A DNA stretch of 64,000 nt from Bacillus cereus group sp. RP43 (GCF_040459645.1 NZ_JARVHQ010000002.1:186001-250000); one strand, 5' to 3'. Counted from the first letter of the stretch, positions 53,022 to 63,584 are shown. Made by a program: numbers and translations. The notes: generated by a model not told the origin, from the sequence alone.

Positions 53022-53552
53022 ATGTATAAAAAAATGGGTACAATTGCTTTAGCAGGAGCACTTGCTTTTAGTTTAGCTGCATGTGGTGAAACAGAAGTTA
53101 AAGAAGTAAGTAAAGACAATGCTCCTAAACAAGAGGAAAAAAAGGACAAAAAAGCATCTACTGAAAACAAGGTTTATAAAATCGGGGATACAGTAGAAGT
53201 TAATGGTCTACAACTAACTTTCAGTTCAGCTAAATTCGTTGAACCTAACGAATACATCAAAGCTGAAAAAGGAAAAGTTTTAGAAATCGCATTTAATGCT
53301 AAAAACAACGGCAAGAAAGATATATATTTCGGAACTTCTGAATTAAAAATTGCTGATGTTAACGGCAATCAATTCAAAGAGTACTTTGGCGGAGGAGATA
53401 CATTCGTAAACGAAAATATTGCACCAGGTAATCAAATCACTAACAAAATGACATTTGACGTTCCAGAAGGTGATAAATTCGTTGGTACATTCAAACCAAC
53501 ATTTACATTCGATGAAAAATCTGTCAAATTCGAATTTGACGTGGCTAAATAA
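53022..53552 (+). CDS. DUF4352 lipoprotein
   Basis: 176 residues. Lipobox LAAC at residues 18-21, charged linker, then an immunoglobulin-like DUF4352 domain (KIGDTVEVNGLQLTFSSAKF; PEGDKFVGTFKPTF). Outer face of the membrane; role unknown. RBS GGAGG. It shares a short operon with the DUF4064 gene 12 bases downstream. Confidence 0.9.
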   Translation: MYKKMGTIALAGALAFSLAACGETEVKEVSKDNAPKQEEKKDKKASTENKVYKIGDTVEVNGLQLTFSSAKFVEPNEYIKAEKGKVLEIAFNAKNNGKKDIYFGTSELKIADVNGNQFKEYFGGGDTFVNENIAPGNQITNKMTFDVPEGDKFVGTFKPTFTFDEKSVKFEFDVAK

Positions 53553-53564
53553 GGAGAAATTAAA

Positions 53565-53909
53565 ATGAAAAGAACAGCTGAATTTGTATTAGGACTTATT
53601 GGTGGTATTTTCGGTATTATTTGTGCATTTATTGCATTATTAATCGGCGGTATGGGAGCTGCTTTCGAAGCAGAAGGTGCAAATACGATTATTGGATTAG
53701 GGTGGGGTGCTGTAGGCCTATCAATCTTAGGAATCGTTGGTTCTGTTATGGTAAGAAATAAAGCAAAAGTTGGCGGTATCATGATGACTATCGCTGCTAT
53801 TGGTGGATTTGTTTGTATTTCTATCTTCTTCTTATTACCAGGAGTATTATTATTGATTGGCGGATTAATGGGAATCTTCCGTAAGGATAAAGCTGCTGTA
53901 TCTGCATAA
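53565..53909 (+). CDS. DUF4064 membrane protein
   Basis: 114 residues with four hydrophobic spans; MKRTAEFVLGLIGGIFGIIC opens the DUF4064 domain. RBS AAGGAGA. Paired with the DUF4352 lipoprotein, a frequent pairing in Bacilli. Followed by a terminator (GAGCACTCG/AAGAGTGCTTTTA, about 53913-53938). Confidence 0.9.
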   Translation: MKRTAEFVLGLIGGIFGIICAFIALLIGGMGAAFEAEGANTIIGLGWGAVGLSILGIVGSVMVRNKAKVGGIMMTIAAIGGFVCISIFFLLPGVLLLIGGLMGIFRKDKAAVSA

Positions 53910-53981
53910 AACGAGCACTCGTAAGAGTGCTTTTATTTTGTAGATTGCATCCAGGAAAAACAACAAGAATTGAGGACAACT

Positions 53982-54815
53982 ATGAAAAGAATCATTTTAA
54001 CTATTATCACGGCAATGTTAGTTTTATCAGGTTGTGGTGGACCAGAGTATACCACTGAGAATTTAGATGGTATTGTCTCCGGAATATCAAAGGATAAAGA
54101 GATTAAAAAACATCTGAAATCCGTTACATATAAAGAACTAGAAAATACAGACCCAAATGCTGAAAATCCATATTATTCTTATGACATCGTGGCTTCCCTT
54201 AACGATTCATTTGATAACTTACAACCTAAAGAACAATATGAATACTTAGTATCCATAGGTAAAATCATTGAAAAACAAGGCGGAAAACCGCAAGGTAAAG
54301 ATGGTGCGGGAAATTTATATTGTGGACAAGGCGTTGCATGCGAAGTGTTTAGCATTGTATTGAAAACAGAGAAACACGAATATTACGCATCTTATAATTA
54401 TTATACCTCAGTTGGAGATCAGCTGCACTTAGATGATAAAGATAAAGGTTATATTGAAAGTAATATTATTTACGATGCAAGTGCTAAAGATGGAATACCT
54501 GTTAAACCCGTCAAAACTGAAACCAGTACTACACCACCTTCAACTGACACTTCCTCATCAGCTAATGAAGAAGTAGAAAAGATTAAAAGCGCCACTGGTA
54601 GAGATTGGGTTGAATTATCATTTGATGATAAATTTATATATGTTCAAACAGTTATTGAATCAATGAAATCTGCAGGTAGATCAGTAACAGCCGACGCATA
54701 TTGGTTTATTGATGCATTAAACGCCTACTATGGAGGCGGAGAAGAAGCCACCGTATCAGATAAAATAATTGATATTATGGCAATGTCTGGGGTTTCTGGT
54801 GGTGTAATCAAGTAA
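53982..54815 (+). CDS. Hypothetical lipoprotein, 277 aa
   Basis: Start MKRIILTIITAMLVLSGCGG with lipobox LSGC, after TTGAGGAC; a TTG at 53970 is less likely. An N-terminal globular domain has a Cys pair (CGQGVACEVF), then a Thr/Ser/Pro linker and a helical C-terminal domain (DDKFIYVQTVIESMKSAG). It shares domain order and a GQGxxC/GGNNNC Cys loop with 54888-55616, so they are distant paralogues. Function unknown. Confidence 0.85.
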   Translation: MKRIILTIITAMLVLSGCGGPEYTTENLDGIVSGISKDKEIKKHLKSVTYKELENTDPNAENPYYSYDIVASLNDSFDNLQPKEQYEYLVSIGKIIEKQGGKPQGKDGAGNLYCGQGVACEVFSIVLKTEKHEYYASYNYYTSVGDQLHLDDKDKGYIESNIIYDASAKDGIPVKPVKTETSTTPPSTDTSSSANEEVEKIKSATGRDWVELSFDDKFIYVQTVIESMKSAGRSVTADAYWFIDALNAYYGGGEEATVSDKIIDIMAMSGVSGGVIK

Positions 54816-54887
54816 ATTAATAATAATGCACTCGAAAGGGTGCTTTTATTTTGTTCTAAGACATAAATAAAAATAGAGGTGATAGTC

Positions 54888-55616
54888 ATGAAGAAGGGAT
54901 TTATGGGAATATTATTGGCTGCTTCATGTCTTATGTTCACAGGTTGTTCAGCTGATATGAAAGTAGTGGAGACGGCTACTAAAGATAAATTAGAAGATAG
55001 TCAGTTAGGACCATACATTGAAACAGTTACTTATAAAGCTGGCGAAAAGGAAGATGATGACACGCCTGTGAGTGTTCAAATAAAAGCGAACGAAAAATTC
55101 TCTGACTTATCTAAAATGGAAACATACGCAGCTATGAACGACGCGTTCGACAAAATTATAGGATCTTATAATCAGGTTTCTTGTGGAGGTAATAACAACT
55201 GCAGATACACAGACATCCAAGTATTAGACAATCAAGATACATATGTTATGAATATTATGTATAGAGGGCTTCTTATTAACGATTTTGAAACATATACAAA
55301 AAATGATTATATAGTAGATGCTGATAGAAAAGAACAAAAAGAAAAAGCAACTAATAATACTTATACAGGTAACTCCAATAATACATCTAATTACACACCA
55401 CATAATAAGGAACAGTATTCTAGTAACGGGATTAATTACAAATCAATATTCACATTCATGAAAGAGCAATATAACATCCTTACAAATAATGATGAAAACT
55501 ACATCCCTGAAATGCATGATCCGCAAGTTGCTGAAATCGCTGCTAAACATTTCGGGATTACAGCTAAAGAAGCTGGATATATCTATGAAAAAGTTCAAAT
55601 GGATGCTTTTAAATAA
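54888..55616 (+). CDS. Hypothetical lipoprotein, 242 aa
   Basis: Start MKKGFMGILLAASCLMFTGC, lipobox FTGC, after AGAGGTGATA. Middle Cys loop VSCGGNNNCRYTDIQ, an Asn/Thr linker, and a C-terminal helical domain (FTFMKEQYNILTNNDENYIP, AAKHFGITAKEAGYIYEKVQ). Paralogue in plan of the preceding gene. A terminator with AAGACGCC/GGCGTCTT-like arms lies at about 55646-55672. Confidence 0.85.
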   Translation: MKKGFMGILLAASCLMFTGCSADMKVVETATKDKLEDSQLGPYIETVTYKAGEKEDDDTPVSVQIKANEKFSDLSKMETYAAMNDAFDKIIGSYNQVSCGGNNNCRYTDIQVLDNQDTYVMNIMYRGLLINDFETYTKNDYIVDADRKEQKEKATNNTYTGNSNNTSNYTPHNKEQYSSNGINYKSIFTFMKEQYNILTNNDENYIPEMHDPQVAEIAAKHFGITAKEAGYIYEKVQMDAFK

Positions 55617-55682
55617 AATATAGATTTTAATCATAATAATATAAAAAGACGCCTGTATAAGCGTCTTTTTATTGTCTCTATA

Positions 55683-55973
55683 CTACTCATCATATTTCAC
55701 ATCATCATACATTTCATCAGTATGTTTTTGCATCTCCTTTTGTTCCTTTTCTTGATCTAGTTCAATATTTTCATCTTGATTATCAAATTTATGAGAATCG
55801 ATAAAAGTTATTGCAGCTACTGTACCTCCAATAATAAATACAGTATAAAACAACCATTTTAATAAAACTAACCCAAAATCATTTCTAGTCTCTCTAAGGA
55901 ATCTACTAGCAGGAAATAAAAGGAGTAAAAGAGCAGCAATAACAAAAACTCCTATTCCAAATAAAAGTTTCAA
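55683..55973 (-). CDS. Small membrane protein, 96 aa
   Basis: A TTG start 9 bases after GAGGAGG is preferred over longer in-frame starts. Two spans (about 3-18, 38-55) and a very acidic C-terminus (ENIELDQEKEQKEMQKHTDE). No family recognised. Confidence 0.65.
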   Translation of the reverse strand: MKLLFGIGVFVIAALLLLLFPASRFLRETRNDFGLVLLKWLFYTVFIIGGTVAAITFIDSHKFDNQDENIELDQEKEQKEMQKHTDEMYDDVKYDE

Positions 55974-56060
55974 AAATAACTTCCTCCTCACTACTAAATC
56001 AAAATAAATACATAAAATAGTATATAACAACCAGATAAACTCTGACTAAATACATATTAT

Positions 56061-56109
56061 TAAAATTAAAGTGGTTCAAGTCGGAGAAAGGCACCTTAGG
56101 GTGTCTTTT
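56061..56109 (+). repeat. Dispersed repeat with terminator, copy 1
   Basis: AAATACATATTATTAAAATT leads into GGTTCAAGTCGGAG and the hairpin GGCACCTTAGGGTGTC with a T-run. Four more copies follow within 5 kb. Confidence 0.8.
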
Positions 56110-56377
56110 CTTTATGCATTAAAAAATCGATTATCCCTTAGCGTGGTAAATCCCCAATATACTGGAGACTCCTGAAAAGACAAGCAAAATAAAAAAACTC
56201 CAGTAATGGAGCACTCAAAAAAACAGAAAATTATTATCATTATAATCTATATAGTGAATCAGTTCGAACTGAACCATCCGGTCTGATTTAAGGATAGGTT
56301 ATTCCCACTCTTATTTTTTAAAATCCACCTAAAAATTTGTCCGAGTACAAAATATACTGCTATCCCAAATATAAAAT

Positions 56378-57148
56378 TTAGATTCCAAGTATTTTCTGAG
56401 ATAAATCAGATATTGATATTGGTTTCCGAAAAAAAGGACTAAATAAAGGACTACCATCTGGAGACGGAAATCTTGCAGCTGCAAAGTTTGTAACACTAAT
56501 TTCTTCCGAGATTGTACCTATTTCACCACTTGCAGCAAATATCTGCACTGTATCTCCAGCTTGTAATTGAAGAATAGAAGAAACAGCCACAATATTTATG
56601 GCATTACTATTTATAAAGTTATTTTTTACTTGAATAGGACTACTGTTAAGAAAAATAACTATTGCTATTGTAAAGGTTGGTTCAGTTGTTTCAACTGTAA
56701 CTCCTATACTTGCCTCAATTAAATATACTCCATCTTGTTTTGGAATAAATAATGATACATTCCCTGGAATATATTCATTATTTAAATCAAATTCCTCAGT
56801 ATCAAATCCAACTAAAGTGAAATTTGTACCAATGGTTTGTGGACTGCCATTAACAGCCCTAAACGCCGATTGTGGTACCGGTCCTGTAGGTCCTGTTGAT
56901 CCCTGTATTCCAGGAACCCCCTGTTCTCCCGTAGGTCCTGTTGATCCTTGTGTTCCTGGAACTCCCTGTTCTCCCGTAGGTCCTGTTGATCCTTGTGTTC
57001 CTGGAACTCCCTGTTCTCCCGTAGGTCCTGTTGGCCCTTGTGTTCCTGGAACTCCCTGTTCTCCCGTAGGTCCTGTTGGCCCTTGTGTTCCTGGAACAGG
57101 AAACGCGCAAGAAATATCACAAGGATTAAATTTATTTTTTGATGGCAT
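56378..57148 (-). CDS. Collagen-like spore-surface protein with C1q/TNF-like domain
   Basis: 256 residues from MPSKNKFNPCDISC. A short N-terminus with the CAFPVPG motif is followed by five 15-residue Gly-X-Y units (GTQGPTGPTGEQGVP) and GSTGPTGP. A globular C-terminal domain (FTLVGFDTEEFDLNNEYIPG.. to ..TNFAAARF) fits the BclA trimer domain. It lacks the classic exosporium leader but is likely an exosporium or coat filament protein. The start has GGGAG 11 bases upstream, a rather long spacing. Confidence 0.88.
   Translation of the reverse strand: MPSKNKFNPCDISCAFPVPGTQGPTGPTGEQGVPGTQGPTGPTGEQGVPGTQGSTGPTGEQGVPGTQGSTGPTGEQGVPGIQGSTGPTGPVPQSAFRAVNGSPQTIGTNFTLVGFDTEEFDLNNEYIPGNVSLFIPKQDGVYLIEASIGVTVETTEPTFTIAIVIFLNSSPIQVKNNFINSNAINIVAVSSILQLQAGDTVQIFAASGEIGTISEEISVTNFAAARFPSPDGSPLFSPFFRKPISISDLSQKILGI
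56874..57110 (-). repeat. 45-bp tandem repeat encoding collagen-like units
   Basis: About five near-identical 45-base units (CCCTGTTCTCCCGTAGGTCC on the plus strand). Length change by slippage would add or remove 15 residues. Confidence 0.9.
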
Positions 57149-57300
57149 AAACAATCAGACTCCCTTACTTAACATATTCATTATATATAATGTAAAGTGA
57201 GCTGTTGTTCCTGTATGTTTATCCAGGATTATCTAATAAATAGTGAAAATATACATCATATTCATGCAAAGCTAACATGATACTCCAATACATAAAATGT

Positions 57301-57340
57301 GGTTATCAAGTCGGAGGAAGGCACCTTAGGGTGTCTTTTT
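57301..57340 (+). repeat. Dispersed repeat with terminator, copy 2
   Basis: TCAAGTCGGAGGAAGGCACC then TTAGGGTGTCTTTTTT. Upstream of the collagen-like gene's promoter region, not at a gene end. Confidence 0.75.
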
Positions 57341-57518
57341 TTATTTCTTAAAGAACCTGCTCATTCATCATTAAAAAGCATAAGGTTATGTAAACTTCAT
57401 TTTTATTTTTAAAACAAATTGGTTAATTGATTTAGATCATTTTAATAAAGTATTGAATACTATGAAACTATAATCTATAGGTTATTAATCTTTTAATTTA
57501 GTGGGAGGTGAATTTAAA

Positions 57519-57875
57519 ATGCCTTTCTCTACTGGTCCGATTGAAAACGTAGGAAATCAACCTAGTAATGCAACTAGAGCGAGGGTTAAAATTCTCAATC
57601 GTACTGCAGGTCCACTTACTGGGGTAGTTAGATCTTTTAGACTTGACGGTACAAGAACATTAATCGAACAGGTAAACTTTAATGTGGTTGCTAATGCTTC
57701 TGGTTTTGTAAATCTAAGTTTAGTTCACTCTACTTTGGGACAAGCTCTTCAATACGAAGTTGAAATTGTTCCTAATCAAACCGGTGGTTTATACAGTGTC
57801 TACGGAATAGCACCTGGTAATGTTATTATTACTGCACAACGAGTCTTGAATTCAGAACTAACGCAGATTCTTTAG
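57519..57875 (+). CDS. Hypothetical protein, 118 aa, spore-surface-like
   Basis: MPFSTGPIENVGNQPSNATR follows GGGAGGTGAA. Beta-rich, no signal peptide or membrane span; Asn/Thr/Val content is like small spore coat proteins. It lies among exosporium genes and carries a repeated terminator at its 3' end. No family is recognised. Confidence 0.75.
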   Translation: MPFSTGPIENVGNQPSNATRARVKILNRTAGPLTGVVRSFRLDGTRTLIEQVNFNVVANASGFVNLSLVHSTLGQALQYEVEIVPNQTGGLYSVYGIAPGNVIITAQRVLNSELTQIL

Positions 57876-57879
57876 TGTT

Positions 57880-57930
57880 AAAAGTAAAGTGGTTCAAATC
57901 GGAGGAAGACACCTTAGGGTGTCTTTTTTG
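57880..57930 (+). repeat. Dispersed repeat with terminator, copy 3
   Basis: AAGTGGTTCAAATCGGAGGA then GACACCTTAGGGTGTC and a T-run, right after the stop of 57519-57875. Confidence 0.8.
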
Positions 57931-58140
57931 TCTTTCGACAAAATATGACAAAATAGTTATCACTAGATTTGTTATGATGATGCCGAAAATCTTATATTAT
58001 TTTAAGTAGTACTTACACAACCATCAAAGAAAAAAGGAATTGTTAATTGATGATAACCATGTCTTTTTGAACGTGAATAAGAGTTCTAGTTTATCAGATG
58101 TTTAAATGTATATAAAAAATTACCTGAAGGGGATAGATAT

Positions 58141-58638
58141 TTGAAAAAGAGGCCGGTTGTTATAATATGTGGTTTAGTTTTGGTCGTTTTTGGGGTTTGG
58201 GGATGGGATAAATATTTGGATTACAAATACGAAAAGGAACGTGCACAGGTCCATGCTGACTATGAAAAAGAACTGATAGAACGTGAAAAGGAACAAACCA
58301 AAAAGCTAGCCAAAGAAGAAAAAAGATTAGAAGAGTTAGAAGAACAGAATCGTAATGCAGAAGCTAAGCAGAAACGTATGATTGATGCTTTCAACAACTT
58401 ACGTCAGGGTATGTCCTACGAAGAAGTTGCAGCCGCGTTCGGTGGAGAAGGTGATTTAAAAAACCAAGGTACATATAGTAACGAATGGAAAGACTATAAA
58501 AAAAATCACCCTGCGTATTTTTGGAACTATGACAGCATCTACAATATAGTTTGTAATTTTAGCTATAACAAACTAACGTCATGTAAGAAACAAGAACGTG
58601 TTCGAGTGAAAGTAAATGGAACTTGGTATGAAAATTAA
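58141..58638 (+). CDS. Membrane-anchored coiled-coil protein with BamE-like domain
   Basis: 165 residues from a TTG 7 bases after GGGGATA. One N-terminal span (about 5-24), a long charged coiled coil (about 28-85), then a small domain starting MIDAFNNLRQGMSYEEVAAA, like the SmpA/BamE or DUF3862 folds that begin with a glycine-marked helix. Two Cys (NIVCNF, TSCKK) may pair outside the cell. Function unknown. Confidence 0.78.
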   Translation: MKKRPVVIICGLVLVVFGVWGWDKYLDYKYEKERAQVHADYEKELIEREKEQTKKLAKEEKRLEELEEQNRNAEAKQKRMIDAFNNLRQGMSYEEVAAAFGGEGDLKNQGTYSNEWKDYKKNHPAYFWNYDSIYNIVCNFSYNKLTSCKKQERVRVKVNGTWYEN

Positions 58639-58975
58639 TCCCATCTAGTTCTTGATTGATGGATTTTTCTTATATAAAAATGGTCGTCAACAAAGGCGAT
58701 AATTCGCTAAACAACCAGCGTTGTATGTCAAAATGCTGCTAAACAACAAAGAGATACTATGATTTGATTTCATCATAAAAGAAATCTTTTCCAAAACAAA
58801 GAAGTGAATCTTTACCAAAAACAAGAAGAGTGCCGATTGACTCTCTTCTTGTTTTTAATTAATCTATTAAGATAGTATCGTTACAACAATATATATATAA
58901 GATCCTTAAGTAAGCTTTCCATTTTGGTTTGAAGTAAATTCTACAAAGACTGCCTGACCTCTTGAAAGAAATGAA

Positions 58976-59759
<784 letters not shown>

Positions 59760-59918
59760 TAAATAAATGCAGTTTGAAAGCAATTATGACAAAAGGACCC
59801 ATTGACTCTCTTTTTTATTTGTTTAAACTCCAAAAAAGCTTGAGAGTTTTTCGAAATGCTGGTGGTATCCCAAATATCACTTAACATGGTAAAATAATAT
59901 TTGGATAGGAGTCCAATA

Positions 59919-59977
59919 CATATTATTAAAATTAAGATGATTCAAGTCGCAGGAAGGCACCTTAGGGTGTCTTTTTT
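59919..59977 (+). repeat. Dispersed repeat with terminator, copy 4
   Basis: CAATACATATTATTAAAATT, then GATTCAAGTCGCAGGAAGGC and the ACCTTAGGGTGTC hairpin. Confidence 0.8.
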
Positions 59978-60086
59978 ATTATCTTCCGACAAAATACGAC
60001 AATATACAGATAACTAGTTTGCTACTATAAGTTGAGAAATCTTACATTTTTGCTGAAATAACTAGTACATACTGGAGGCACTCAAC

Positions 60087-60704
60087 ATGAAACGAAAATT
60101 ACTTACAGCATTAGCATGCAGCGCGTTACTTATGGGAATGGTTGCTTGTAGCTCAAACGAGAAGACTACAACTGAATCAAAACCTAAACAAGAAGAAAAG
60201 GTTCAGGAAAAACCGAAAGTTCAAACCATTCAAAAGCAACAAAAAGATAATTATGTAGTAAGTGAAGATGATTTATCTAAAGCGGCACAGTCGATTGGAG
60301 AAATCCAAAACGAGCAAACTATAAATGACATGTTGATACATATGTCTCTCCAAAAACTCACATTCAATGGAAATAATCTTCATGTTCCTGGTACCCGTGA
60401 TGTAGGTCGATTTCAAATGACCAAAGCAAACATTCAATACCTAAAAAACAACTTAAATGTTATTAATGATGATGAAAGACAAAGCTATGAATCTCTTCTG
60501 AACAAATGGTACGATGGAGATTTCGAATCTGCAGTTGAAGACTTTGAAGAAATTCATTATTTACGTTCTGGAAAAAAGAAAAGTATGGAGGGATCTAAAC
60601 TAGCTAAAAAAACTGATAGTGATGAAAAAGAATTTATTCTCCATTTCTTTGGTCAAGAAGGATTAGATATTCATAATAAAGAGTGGAAACATGGAGAGTT
60701 ATAG
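60087..60704 (+). CDS. Lipoprotein, DUF6241-like
   Basis: 205 residues. Lipobox MVAC at about 18-21, a Lys/Glu/Gln-rich linker, then the domain QTINDMLIHMSLQKLTFNG and ..NDDERQSYESLLNKWYDGDF. Extracellular, membrane-anchored, role unknown. RBS TGGAGG. Followed by dispersed repeat copy 5. Confidence 0.82.
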   Translation: MKRKLLTALACSALLMGMVACSSNEKTTTESKPKQEEKVQEKPKVQTIQKQQKDNYVVSEDDLSKAAQSIGEIQNEQTINDMLIHMSLQKLTFNGNNLHVPGTRDVGRFQMTKANIQYLKNNLNVINDDERQSYESLLNKWYDGDFESAVEDFEEIHYLRSGKKKSMEGSKLAKKTDSDEKEFILHFFGQEGLDIHNKEWKHGEL

Positions 60705-60809
60705 AAATAAAACTGAATTCCACTCCACTAGGAAGTAGAATGTTTTTACTCTTTAATACGGTATTTCCTTTTGGAGTATTATGATAGCTTAACTTGATCG
60801 GCTCGGCAT

Positions 60810-60876
60810 CCAATACATATTTTTAAAATTAAGATGGTTCAAGTCGGAGGAAGGCACCTATTCTGGTGCCTTTTCT
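60810..60876 (+). repeat. Dispersed repeat with terminator, copy 5
   Basis: CAATACATATTTTTAAAATT, GTTCAAGTCGGAGGAAGGCA; the hairpin loop differs (GGCACCTATTCTGGTGCC) yet pairing is kept by matching changes. Confidence 0.8.
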
Positions 60877-60908
60877 TTTTTATATTTTAGTAAAACCTCC
60901 CATCATTT

Positions 60909-61073
60909 TTATTGACTATCAAAAAAATTCGATTCAAATGGCTCAATAGTAGTTTCAGCTTCATCCGGAACTACATCTTCCTCAATAAGATTAGAACCAT
61001 CATTTACCACTTTACTATTTTCATTATCTTTTAAAGGATAGTATGGTGATGAAGTTTTATCTTTTATTTTAAT
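60909..61073 (-). other. Possible 52-54 aa acidic ORF with non-standard start
   Basis: The frame KDKTSSPYYPLKDNENSKVV to EPFESNFFDSQ is open after AAAGGGTG but has only ATT or ATA at the start. Acidic and coding-like. It may be a small gene with a rare start or a remnant. Confidence 0.3.
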
Positions 61074-61100
61074 TACACCCTTTCTTCATAATAAATAGTT

Positions 61101-61778
61101 TTAATTTTGCACTAATACTACTTTGCTTTGTCTAGCCTTTTGACACTGTAAAGAAGTAATAACCGGATTATTCCTCGGTACAGTCGGATACATAATATTA
61201 TTTACATTATTATTATGAGCTATATCTCTAGCATTCGTCTGGGGATTAATATAAGGTCCTGATGGATCAATAGTAAGAAAAGCATTCTGGGCAGAATCAT
61301 AGCTAGTAAATAAAACATGACCATTTTCATGAGCTAAAGCATAACTCCCAGCTGCTTGATTAGTAAGTGCTACATAACCAAATATCTTATAATCATTTGC
61401 ATTTCTAAAGTCTGCAAATCTTCCAGAACCAGTCCCAAAAGTCCTACCGCTTCCACCAGCAAAATAGTCTCCACTTAAATAAACAACATAAATTCCAATA
61501 GCATTATTAGTAAGACCTTTAACTTGACTAATTAACGTATCAACTGGACCCCCATTTTTCATTGCTTGATTAGTTGTTAAAACACTAGCATTTATTATTT
61601 TCTGAGTAGAATATGTTCCACCTGAAACAAAATTTATACAACTTGTCCCTCCAGTCTGCCACGTCTGATTACATTTAGCAATATCCGCATTTAATCTTGC
61701 GCGACGTTGAGTAGCGGTTCCACCAGAAGTAGAACCATTAGTGAAAATACCATAAACAAACACATTATAAGAAGCCAA
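61101..61778 (-). CDS. Zincin-like metalloprotease
   Basis: 225 residues, TTG start after AAAGGAG (spacing 11, so approximate). The zinc-site motif is LAHENGHVLF (HExxH) and a later NNIMYPTVP is like a metzincin Met-turn; a third ligand is not obvious. Gly/Ser/Asn-rich N-terminal half (GIFTNGSTSGGTATQ), two Cys (KCNQTW, TSCINF). No clear signal peptide, so it may be released by lysis or act on the spore. No close family is recognised. Confidence 0.75.
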   Translation of the reverse strand: MASYNVFVYGIFTNGSTSGGTATQRRARLNADIAKCNQTWQTGGTSCINFVSGGTYSTQKIINASVLTTNQAMKNGGPVDTLISQVKGLTNNAIGIYVVYLSGDYFAGGSGRTFGTGSGRFADFRNANDYKIFGYVALTNQAAGSYALAHENGHVLFTSYDSAQNAFLTIDPSGPYINPQTNARDIAHNNNVNNIMYPTVPRNNPVITSLQCQKARQSKVVLVQN

Positions 61779-61965
61779 ACATAAAACAACTCCTTTAATA
61801 AAATAGTAAATACTAATATAAACTATTAATAAAATGGACAAGTTGTGTGGACAAAAAAGCAGTTAATTTCACGTACTATAGTTTATTGATAAAACCAAAT
61901 CCGACAATAAAGCATATTCTAAATATCCTCCACCAAAATAAAAACCCCCTAAATAGGAGGTAACA

Positions 61966-62370
61966 TTAATTAATCTTAGAATCTACTTCAGAAGTATCAA
62001 CATCTTCACCAAATAGATCCACTAGTTTATCTTTTGCTTGTTTTTTTACATCTTGATCTATATACATCATTACTTGCATTAAAGCTATACCTAAAGCTCC
62101 TAAATCATCTGCATAACCAACAATTGGTGTAAAATCTGGTATTAAATCAAAAGGTAAAATGAAATAACCTAAAGCTCCAATAATGATTCCTTTAGTTTTC
62201 ATTGGAACGGTATCTTTTTGAAGAACATAATACAATAATAAAACTGTATATATAGCTTGAGTTCCAGCCTTCTTAGCGTATTTCTTTACTTTATCCCAAA
62301 ACTTATTATCCGAATAATGTTTACCTGAACTTTCTAATTCTTTCTCTAGATCCTTAGATGAAGTCGACAT
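61966..62370 (-). CDS. DUF1232 (YkvA-like) membrane protein
   Basis: 134 residues from MSTSSKDLEKELES, preceded by AAGGGGATA; the upstream extension is not used. The DUF1232 core IIIGALGYFILPFDLIPDF, TPIVGYADDLGALGIAL is clear. Inner-membrane protein of unknown role, widespread in Bacilli. Confidence 0.92.
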   Translation of the reverse strand: MSTSSKDLEKELESSGKHYSDNKFWDKVKKYAKKAGTQAIYTVLLLYYVLQKDTVPMKTKGIIIGALGYFILPFDLIPDFTPIVGYADDLGALGIALMQVMMYIDQDVKKQAKDKLVDLFGEDVDTSEVDSKIN

Positions 62371-63099
62371 AAAAAATATCCCCTTTCTCGTATATAAGAA
62401 TAATAATATCAGGTTATTAAATAAAAAGTATAATAAATAACTAAAAATATCCATAAAACTTATTCTAATCGTCGTCCCTTTATCCTCTAACCAAGTAAGT
62501 AGTAATCCCCTTATTTATTCCTCTATCTTAGTAGGTAATTCTCCCAGATGTTATACAATCTCATATTTTTTAGCTTTTCTTCGTAATTAGCCTTGACTGA
62601 AGGTTTTGAGGGTTTTTATCATGTGGGAACGATTATGGAACACGGCTGGAAGGCAGATTTATCCCCTACTTTGAAAGACTACAAAAAAGTAATCAGTCAA
62701 AATAGATGGATAAGCGTCTTTGTTTTCGCCATGCGGTCACTTATAAGGTATCCGTATGTATAGACCCTGTTCACTCAGCGATCTTCACCGCATACATCCT
62801 TTTTCTATGGCTTGTCCTTGTAATATCGTCCCTACACGACAAACTGAATGTACTCCCTAGCACCGTAATGCTAACGATAACCACCCGAACCTTTTAGAGA
62901 ATCGTCCCTGGGCAAGTTCTCGCCCTCCCTCACCAGAAGAACAGGATTCCAATGAGGGGTGCTGTTTTTGTAGGCGTGTACTCTGTACCCCCTGCACGAC
63001 CAACAGCTAGCCACGCCGTAACACGTTCCCGCTAAATGTATGGCAGCACGGAATTACGGCTTATCAGTTTTTATTAACGTGGTATCAGGGGTCACCATA
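62371..63099. other. Non-coding stretch, partly GC-rich, with debris
   Basis: A startless frame (..GTIMEHGWKADLSPTLKDYK..) near 62600-62700 looks like a lost gene. From about 62700 to 63060 the base composition turns unusually GC-rich for this window with many short inverted pairs and no convincing frame; it could be a structured RNA or foreign DNA. I cannot name it. Confidence 0.4.
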
Positions 63100-63120
63100 C
63101 ATGTCCATCAAGCTAATAAT
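63100..63120. mobile_element. IS231 left terminus, isolated
   Basis: CATGTCCATCAAGCTAATAA, preceded by GGGGTCACCATA like the flank of the cassette at 25053. No transposase or right end follows. Confidence 0.65.
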
Positions 63121-63137
63121 TTGAAGTATTCCTTAAG

Positions 63138-63290
63138 GTTCTGATGAGATGTGGATTCAGTGTTAAAGGTGAAGACAACGGTTTTTCCAATGCACGTAGA
63201 TATGATTTAGAAGAATTTGTTCTCACCCTAAGCTATGCAATTAGTATGAGGAGAGCTTCTTCTGTTTTAGAGGGCTATTCTACAATGTAA
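63138..63290 (+). pseudogene. C-terminal gene fragment, unrecognised
   Basis: ..MRCGFSVKGEDNGFSNARRY.. to ..SVLEGYSTM then TAA, open for 50 codons with no spaced ribosome site. It starts right after the IS231 end, so it was probably truncated by it. Nothing is recognised between 63291 and 63560 apart from the RBS of the next gene. Confidence 0.3.
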
Positions 63291-63584
63291 GTGCCGCATG
63301 ACTTCTGCATAACGATCTTCCATTATCGGGCGCATTTCTTAAAAAAGAATTGCATCTTTATTAAGAATCGAAAACCATGAGTGATTTCAATAGTAGCTGT
63401 CTCCATGGGAGGAAAGACCTCGATAACAATGTGTGAAACGAAGACATCAATGTTGTAGTCAGTATATTTAGGTAAAAACAAGTCTAAAGTTCCCTTTTTC
63501 TAGGAATCTCGAGCATTCAACCTACTGATAAAGGGAAACCTAAAGGGCATACTAAGATTATATTTAAAATGGGAGGTTATAAAT

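Noticed and set aside
56817..57200. Plus-strand Cys/Pro-rich frame over the collagen repeats
   Set aside because: Antisense shadow of 56378-57148 without a ribosome site.
62706..62897. 63-codon plus frame in the GC-rich stretch
   Set aside because: No ribosome site and no family resemblance; a chance frame in a GC-richer segment.
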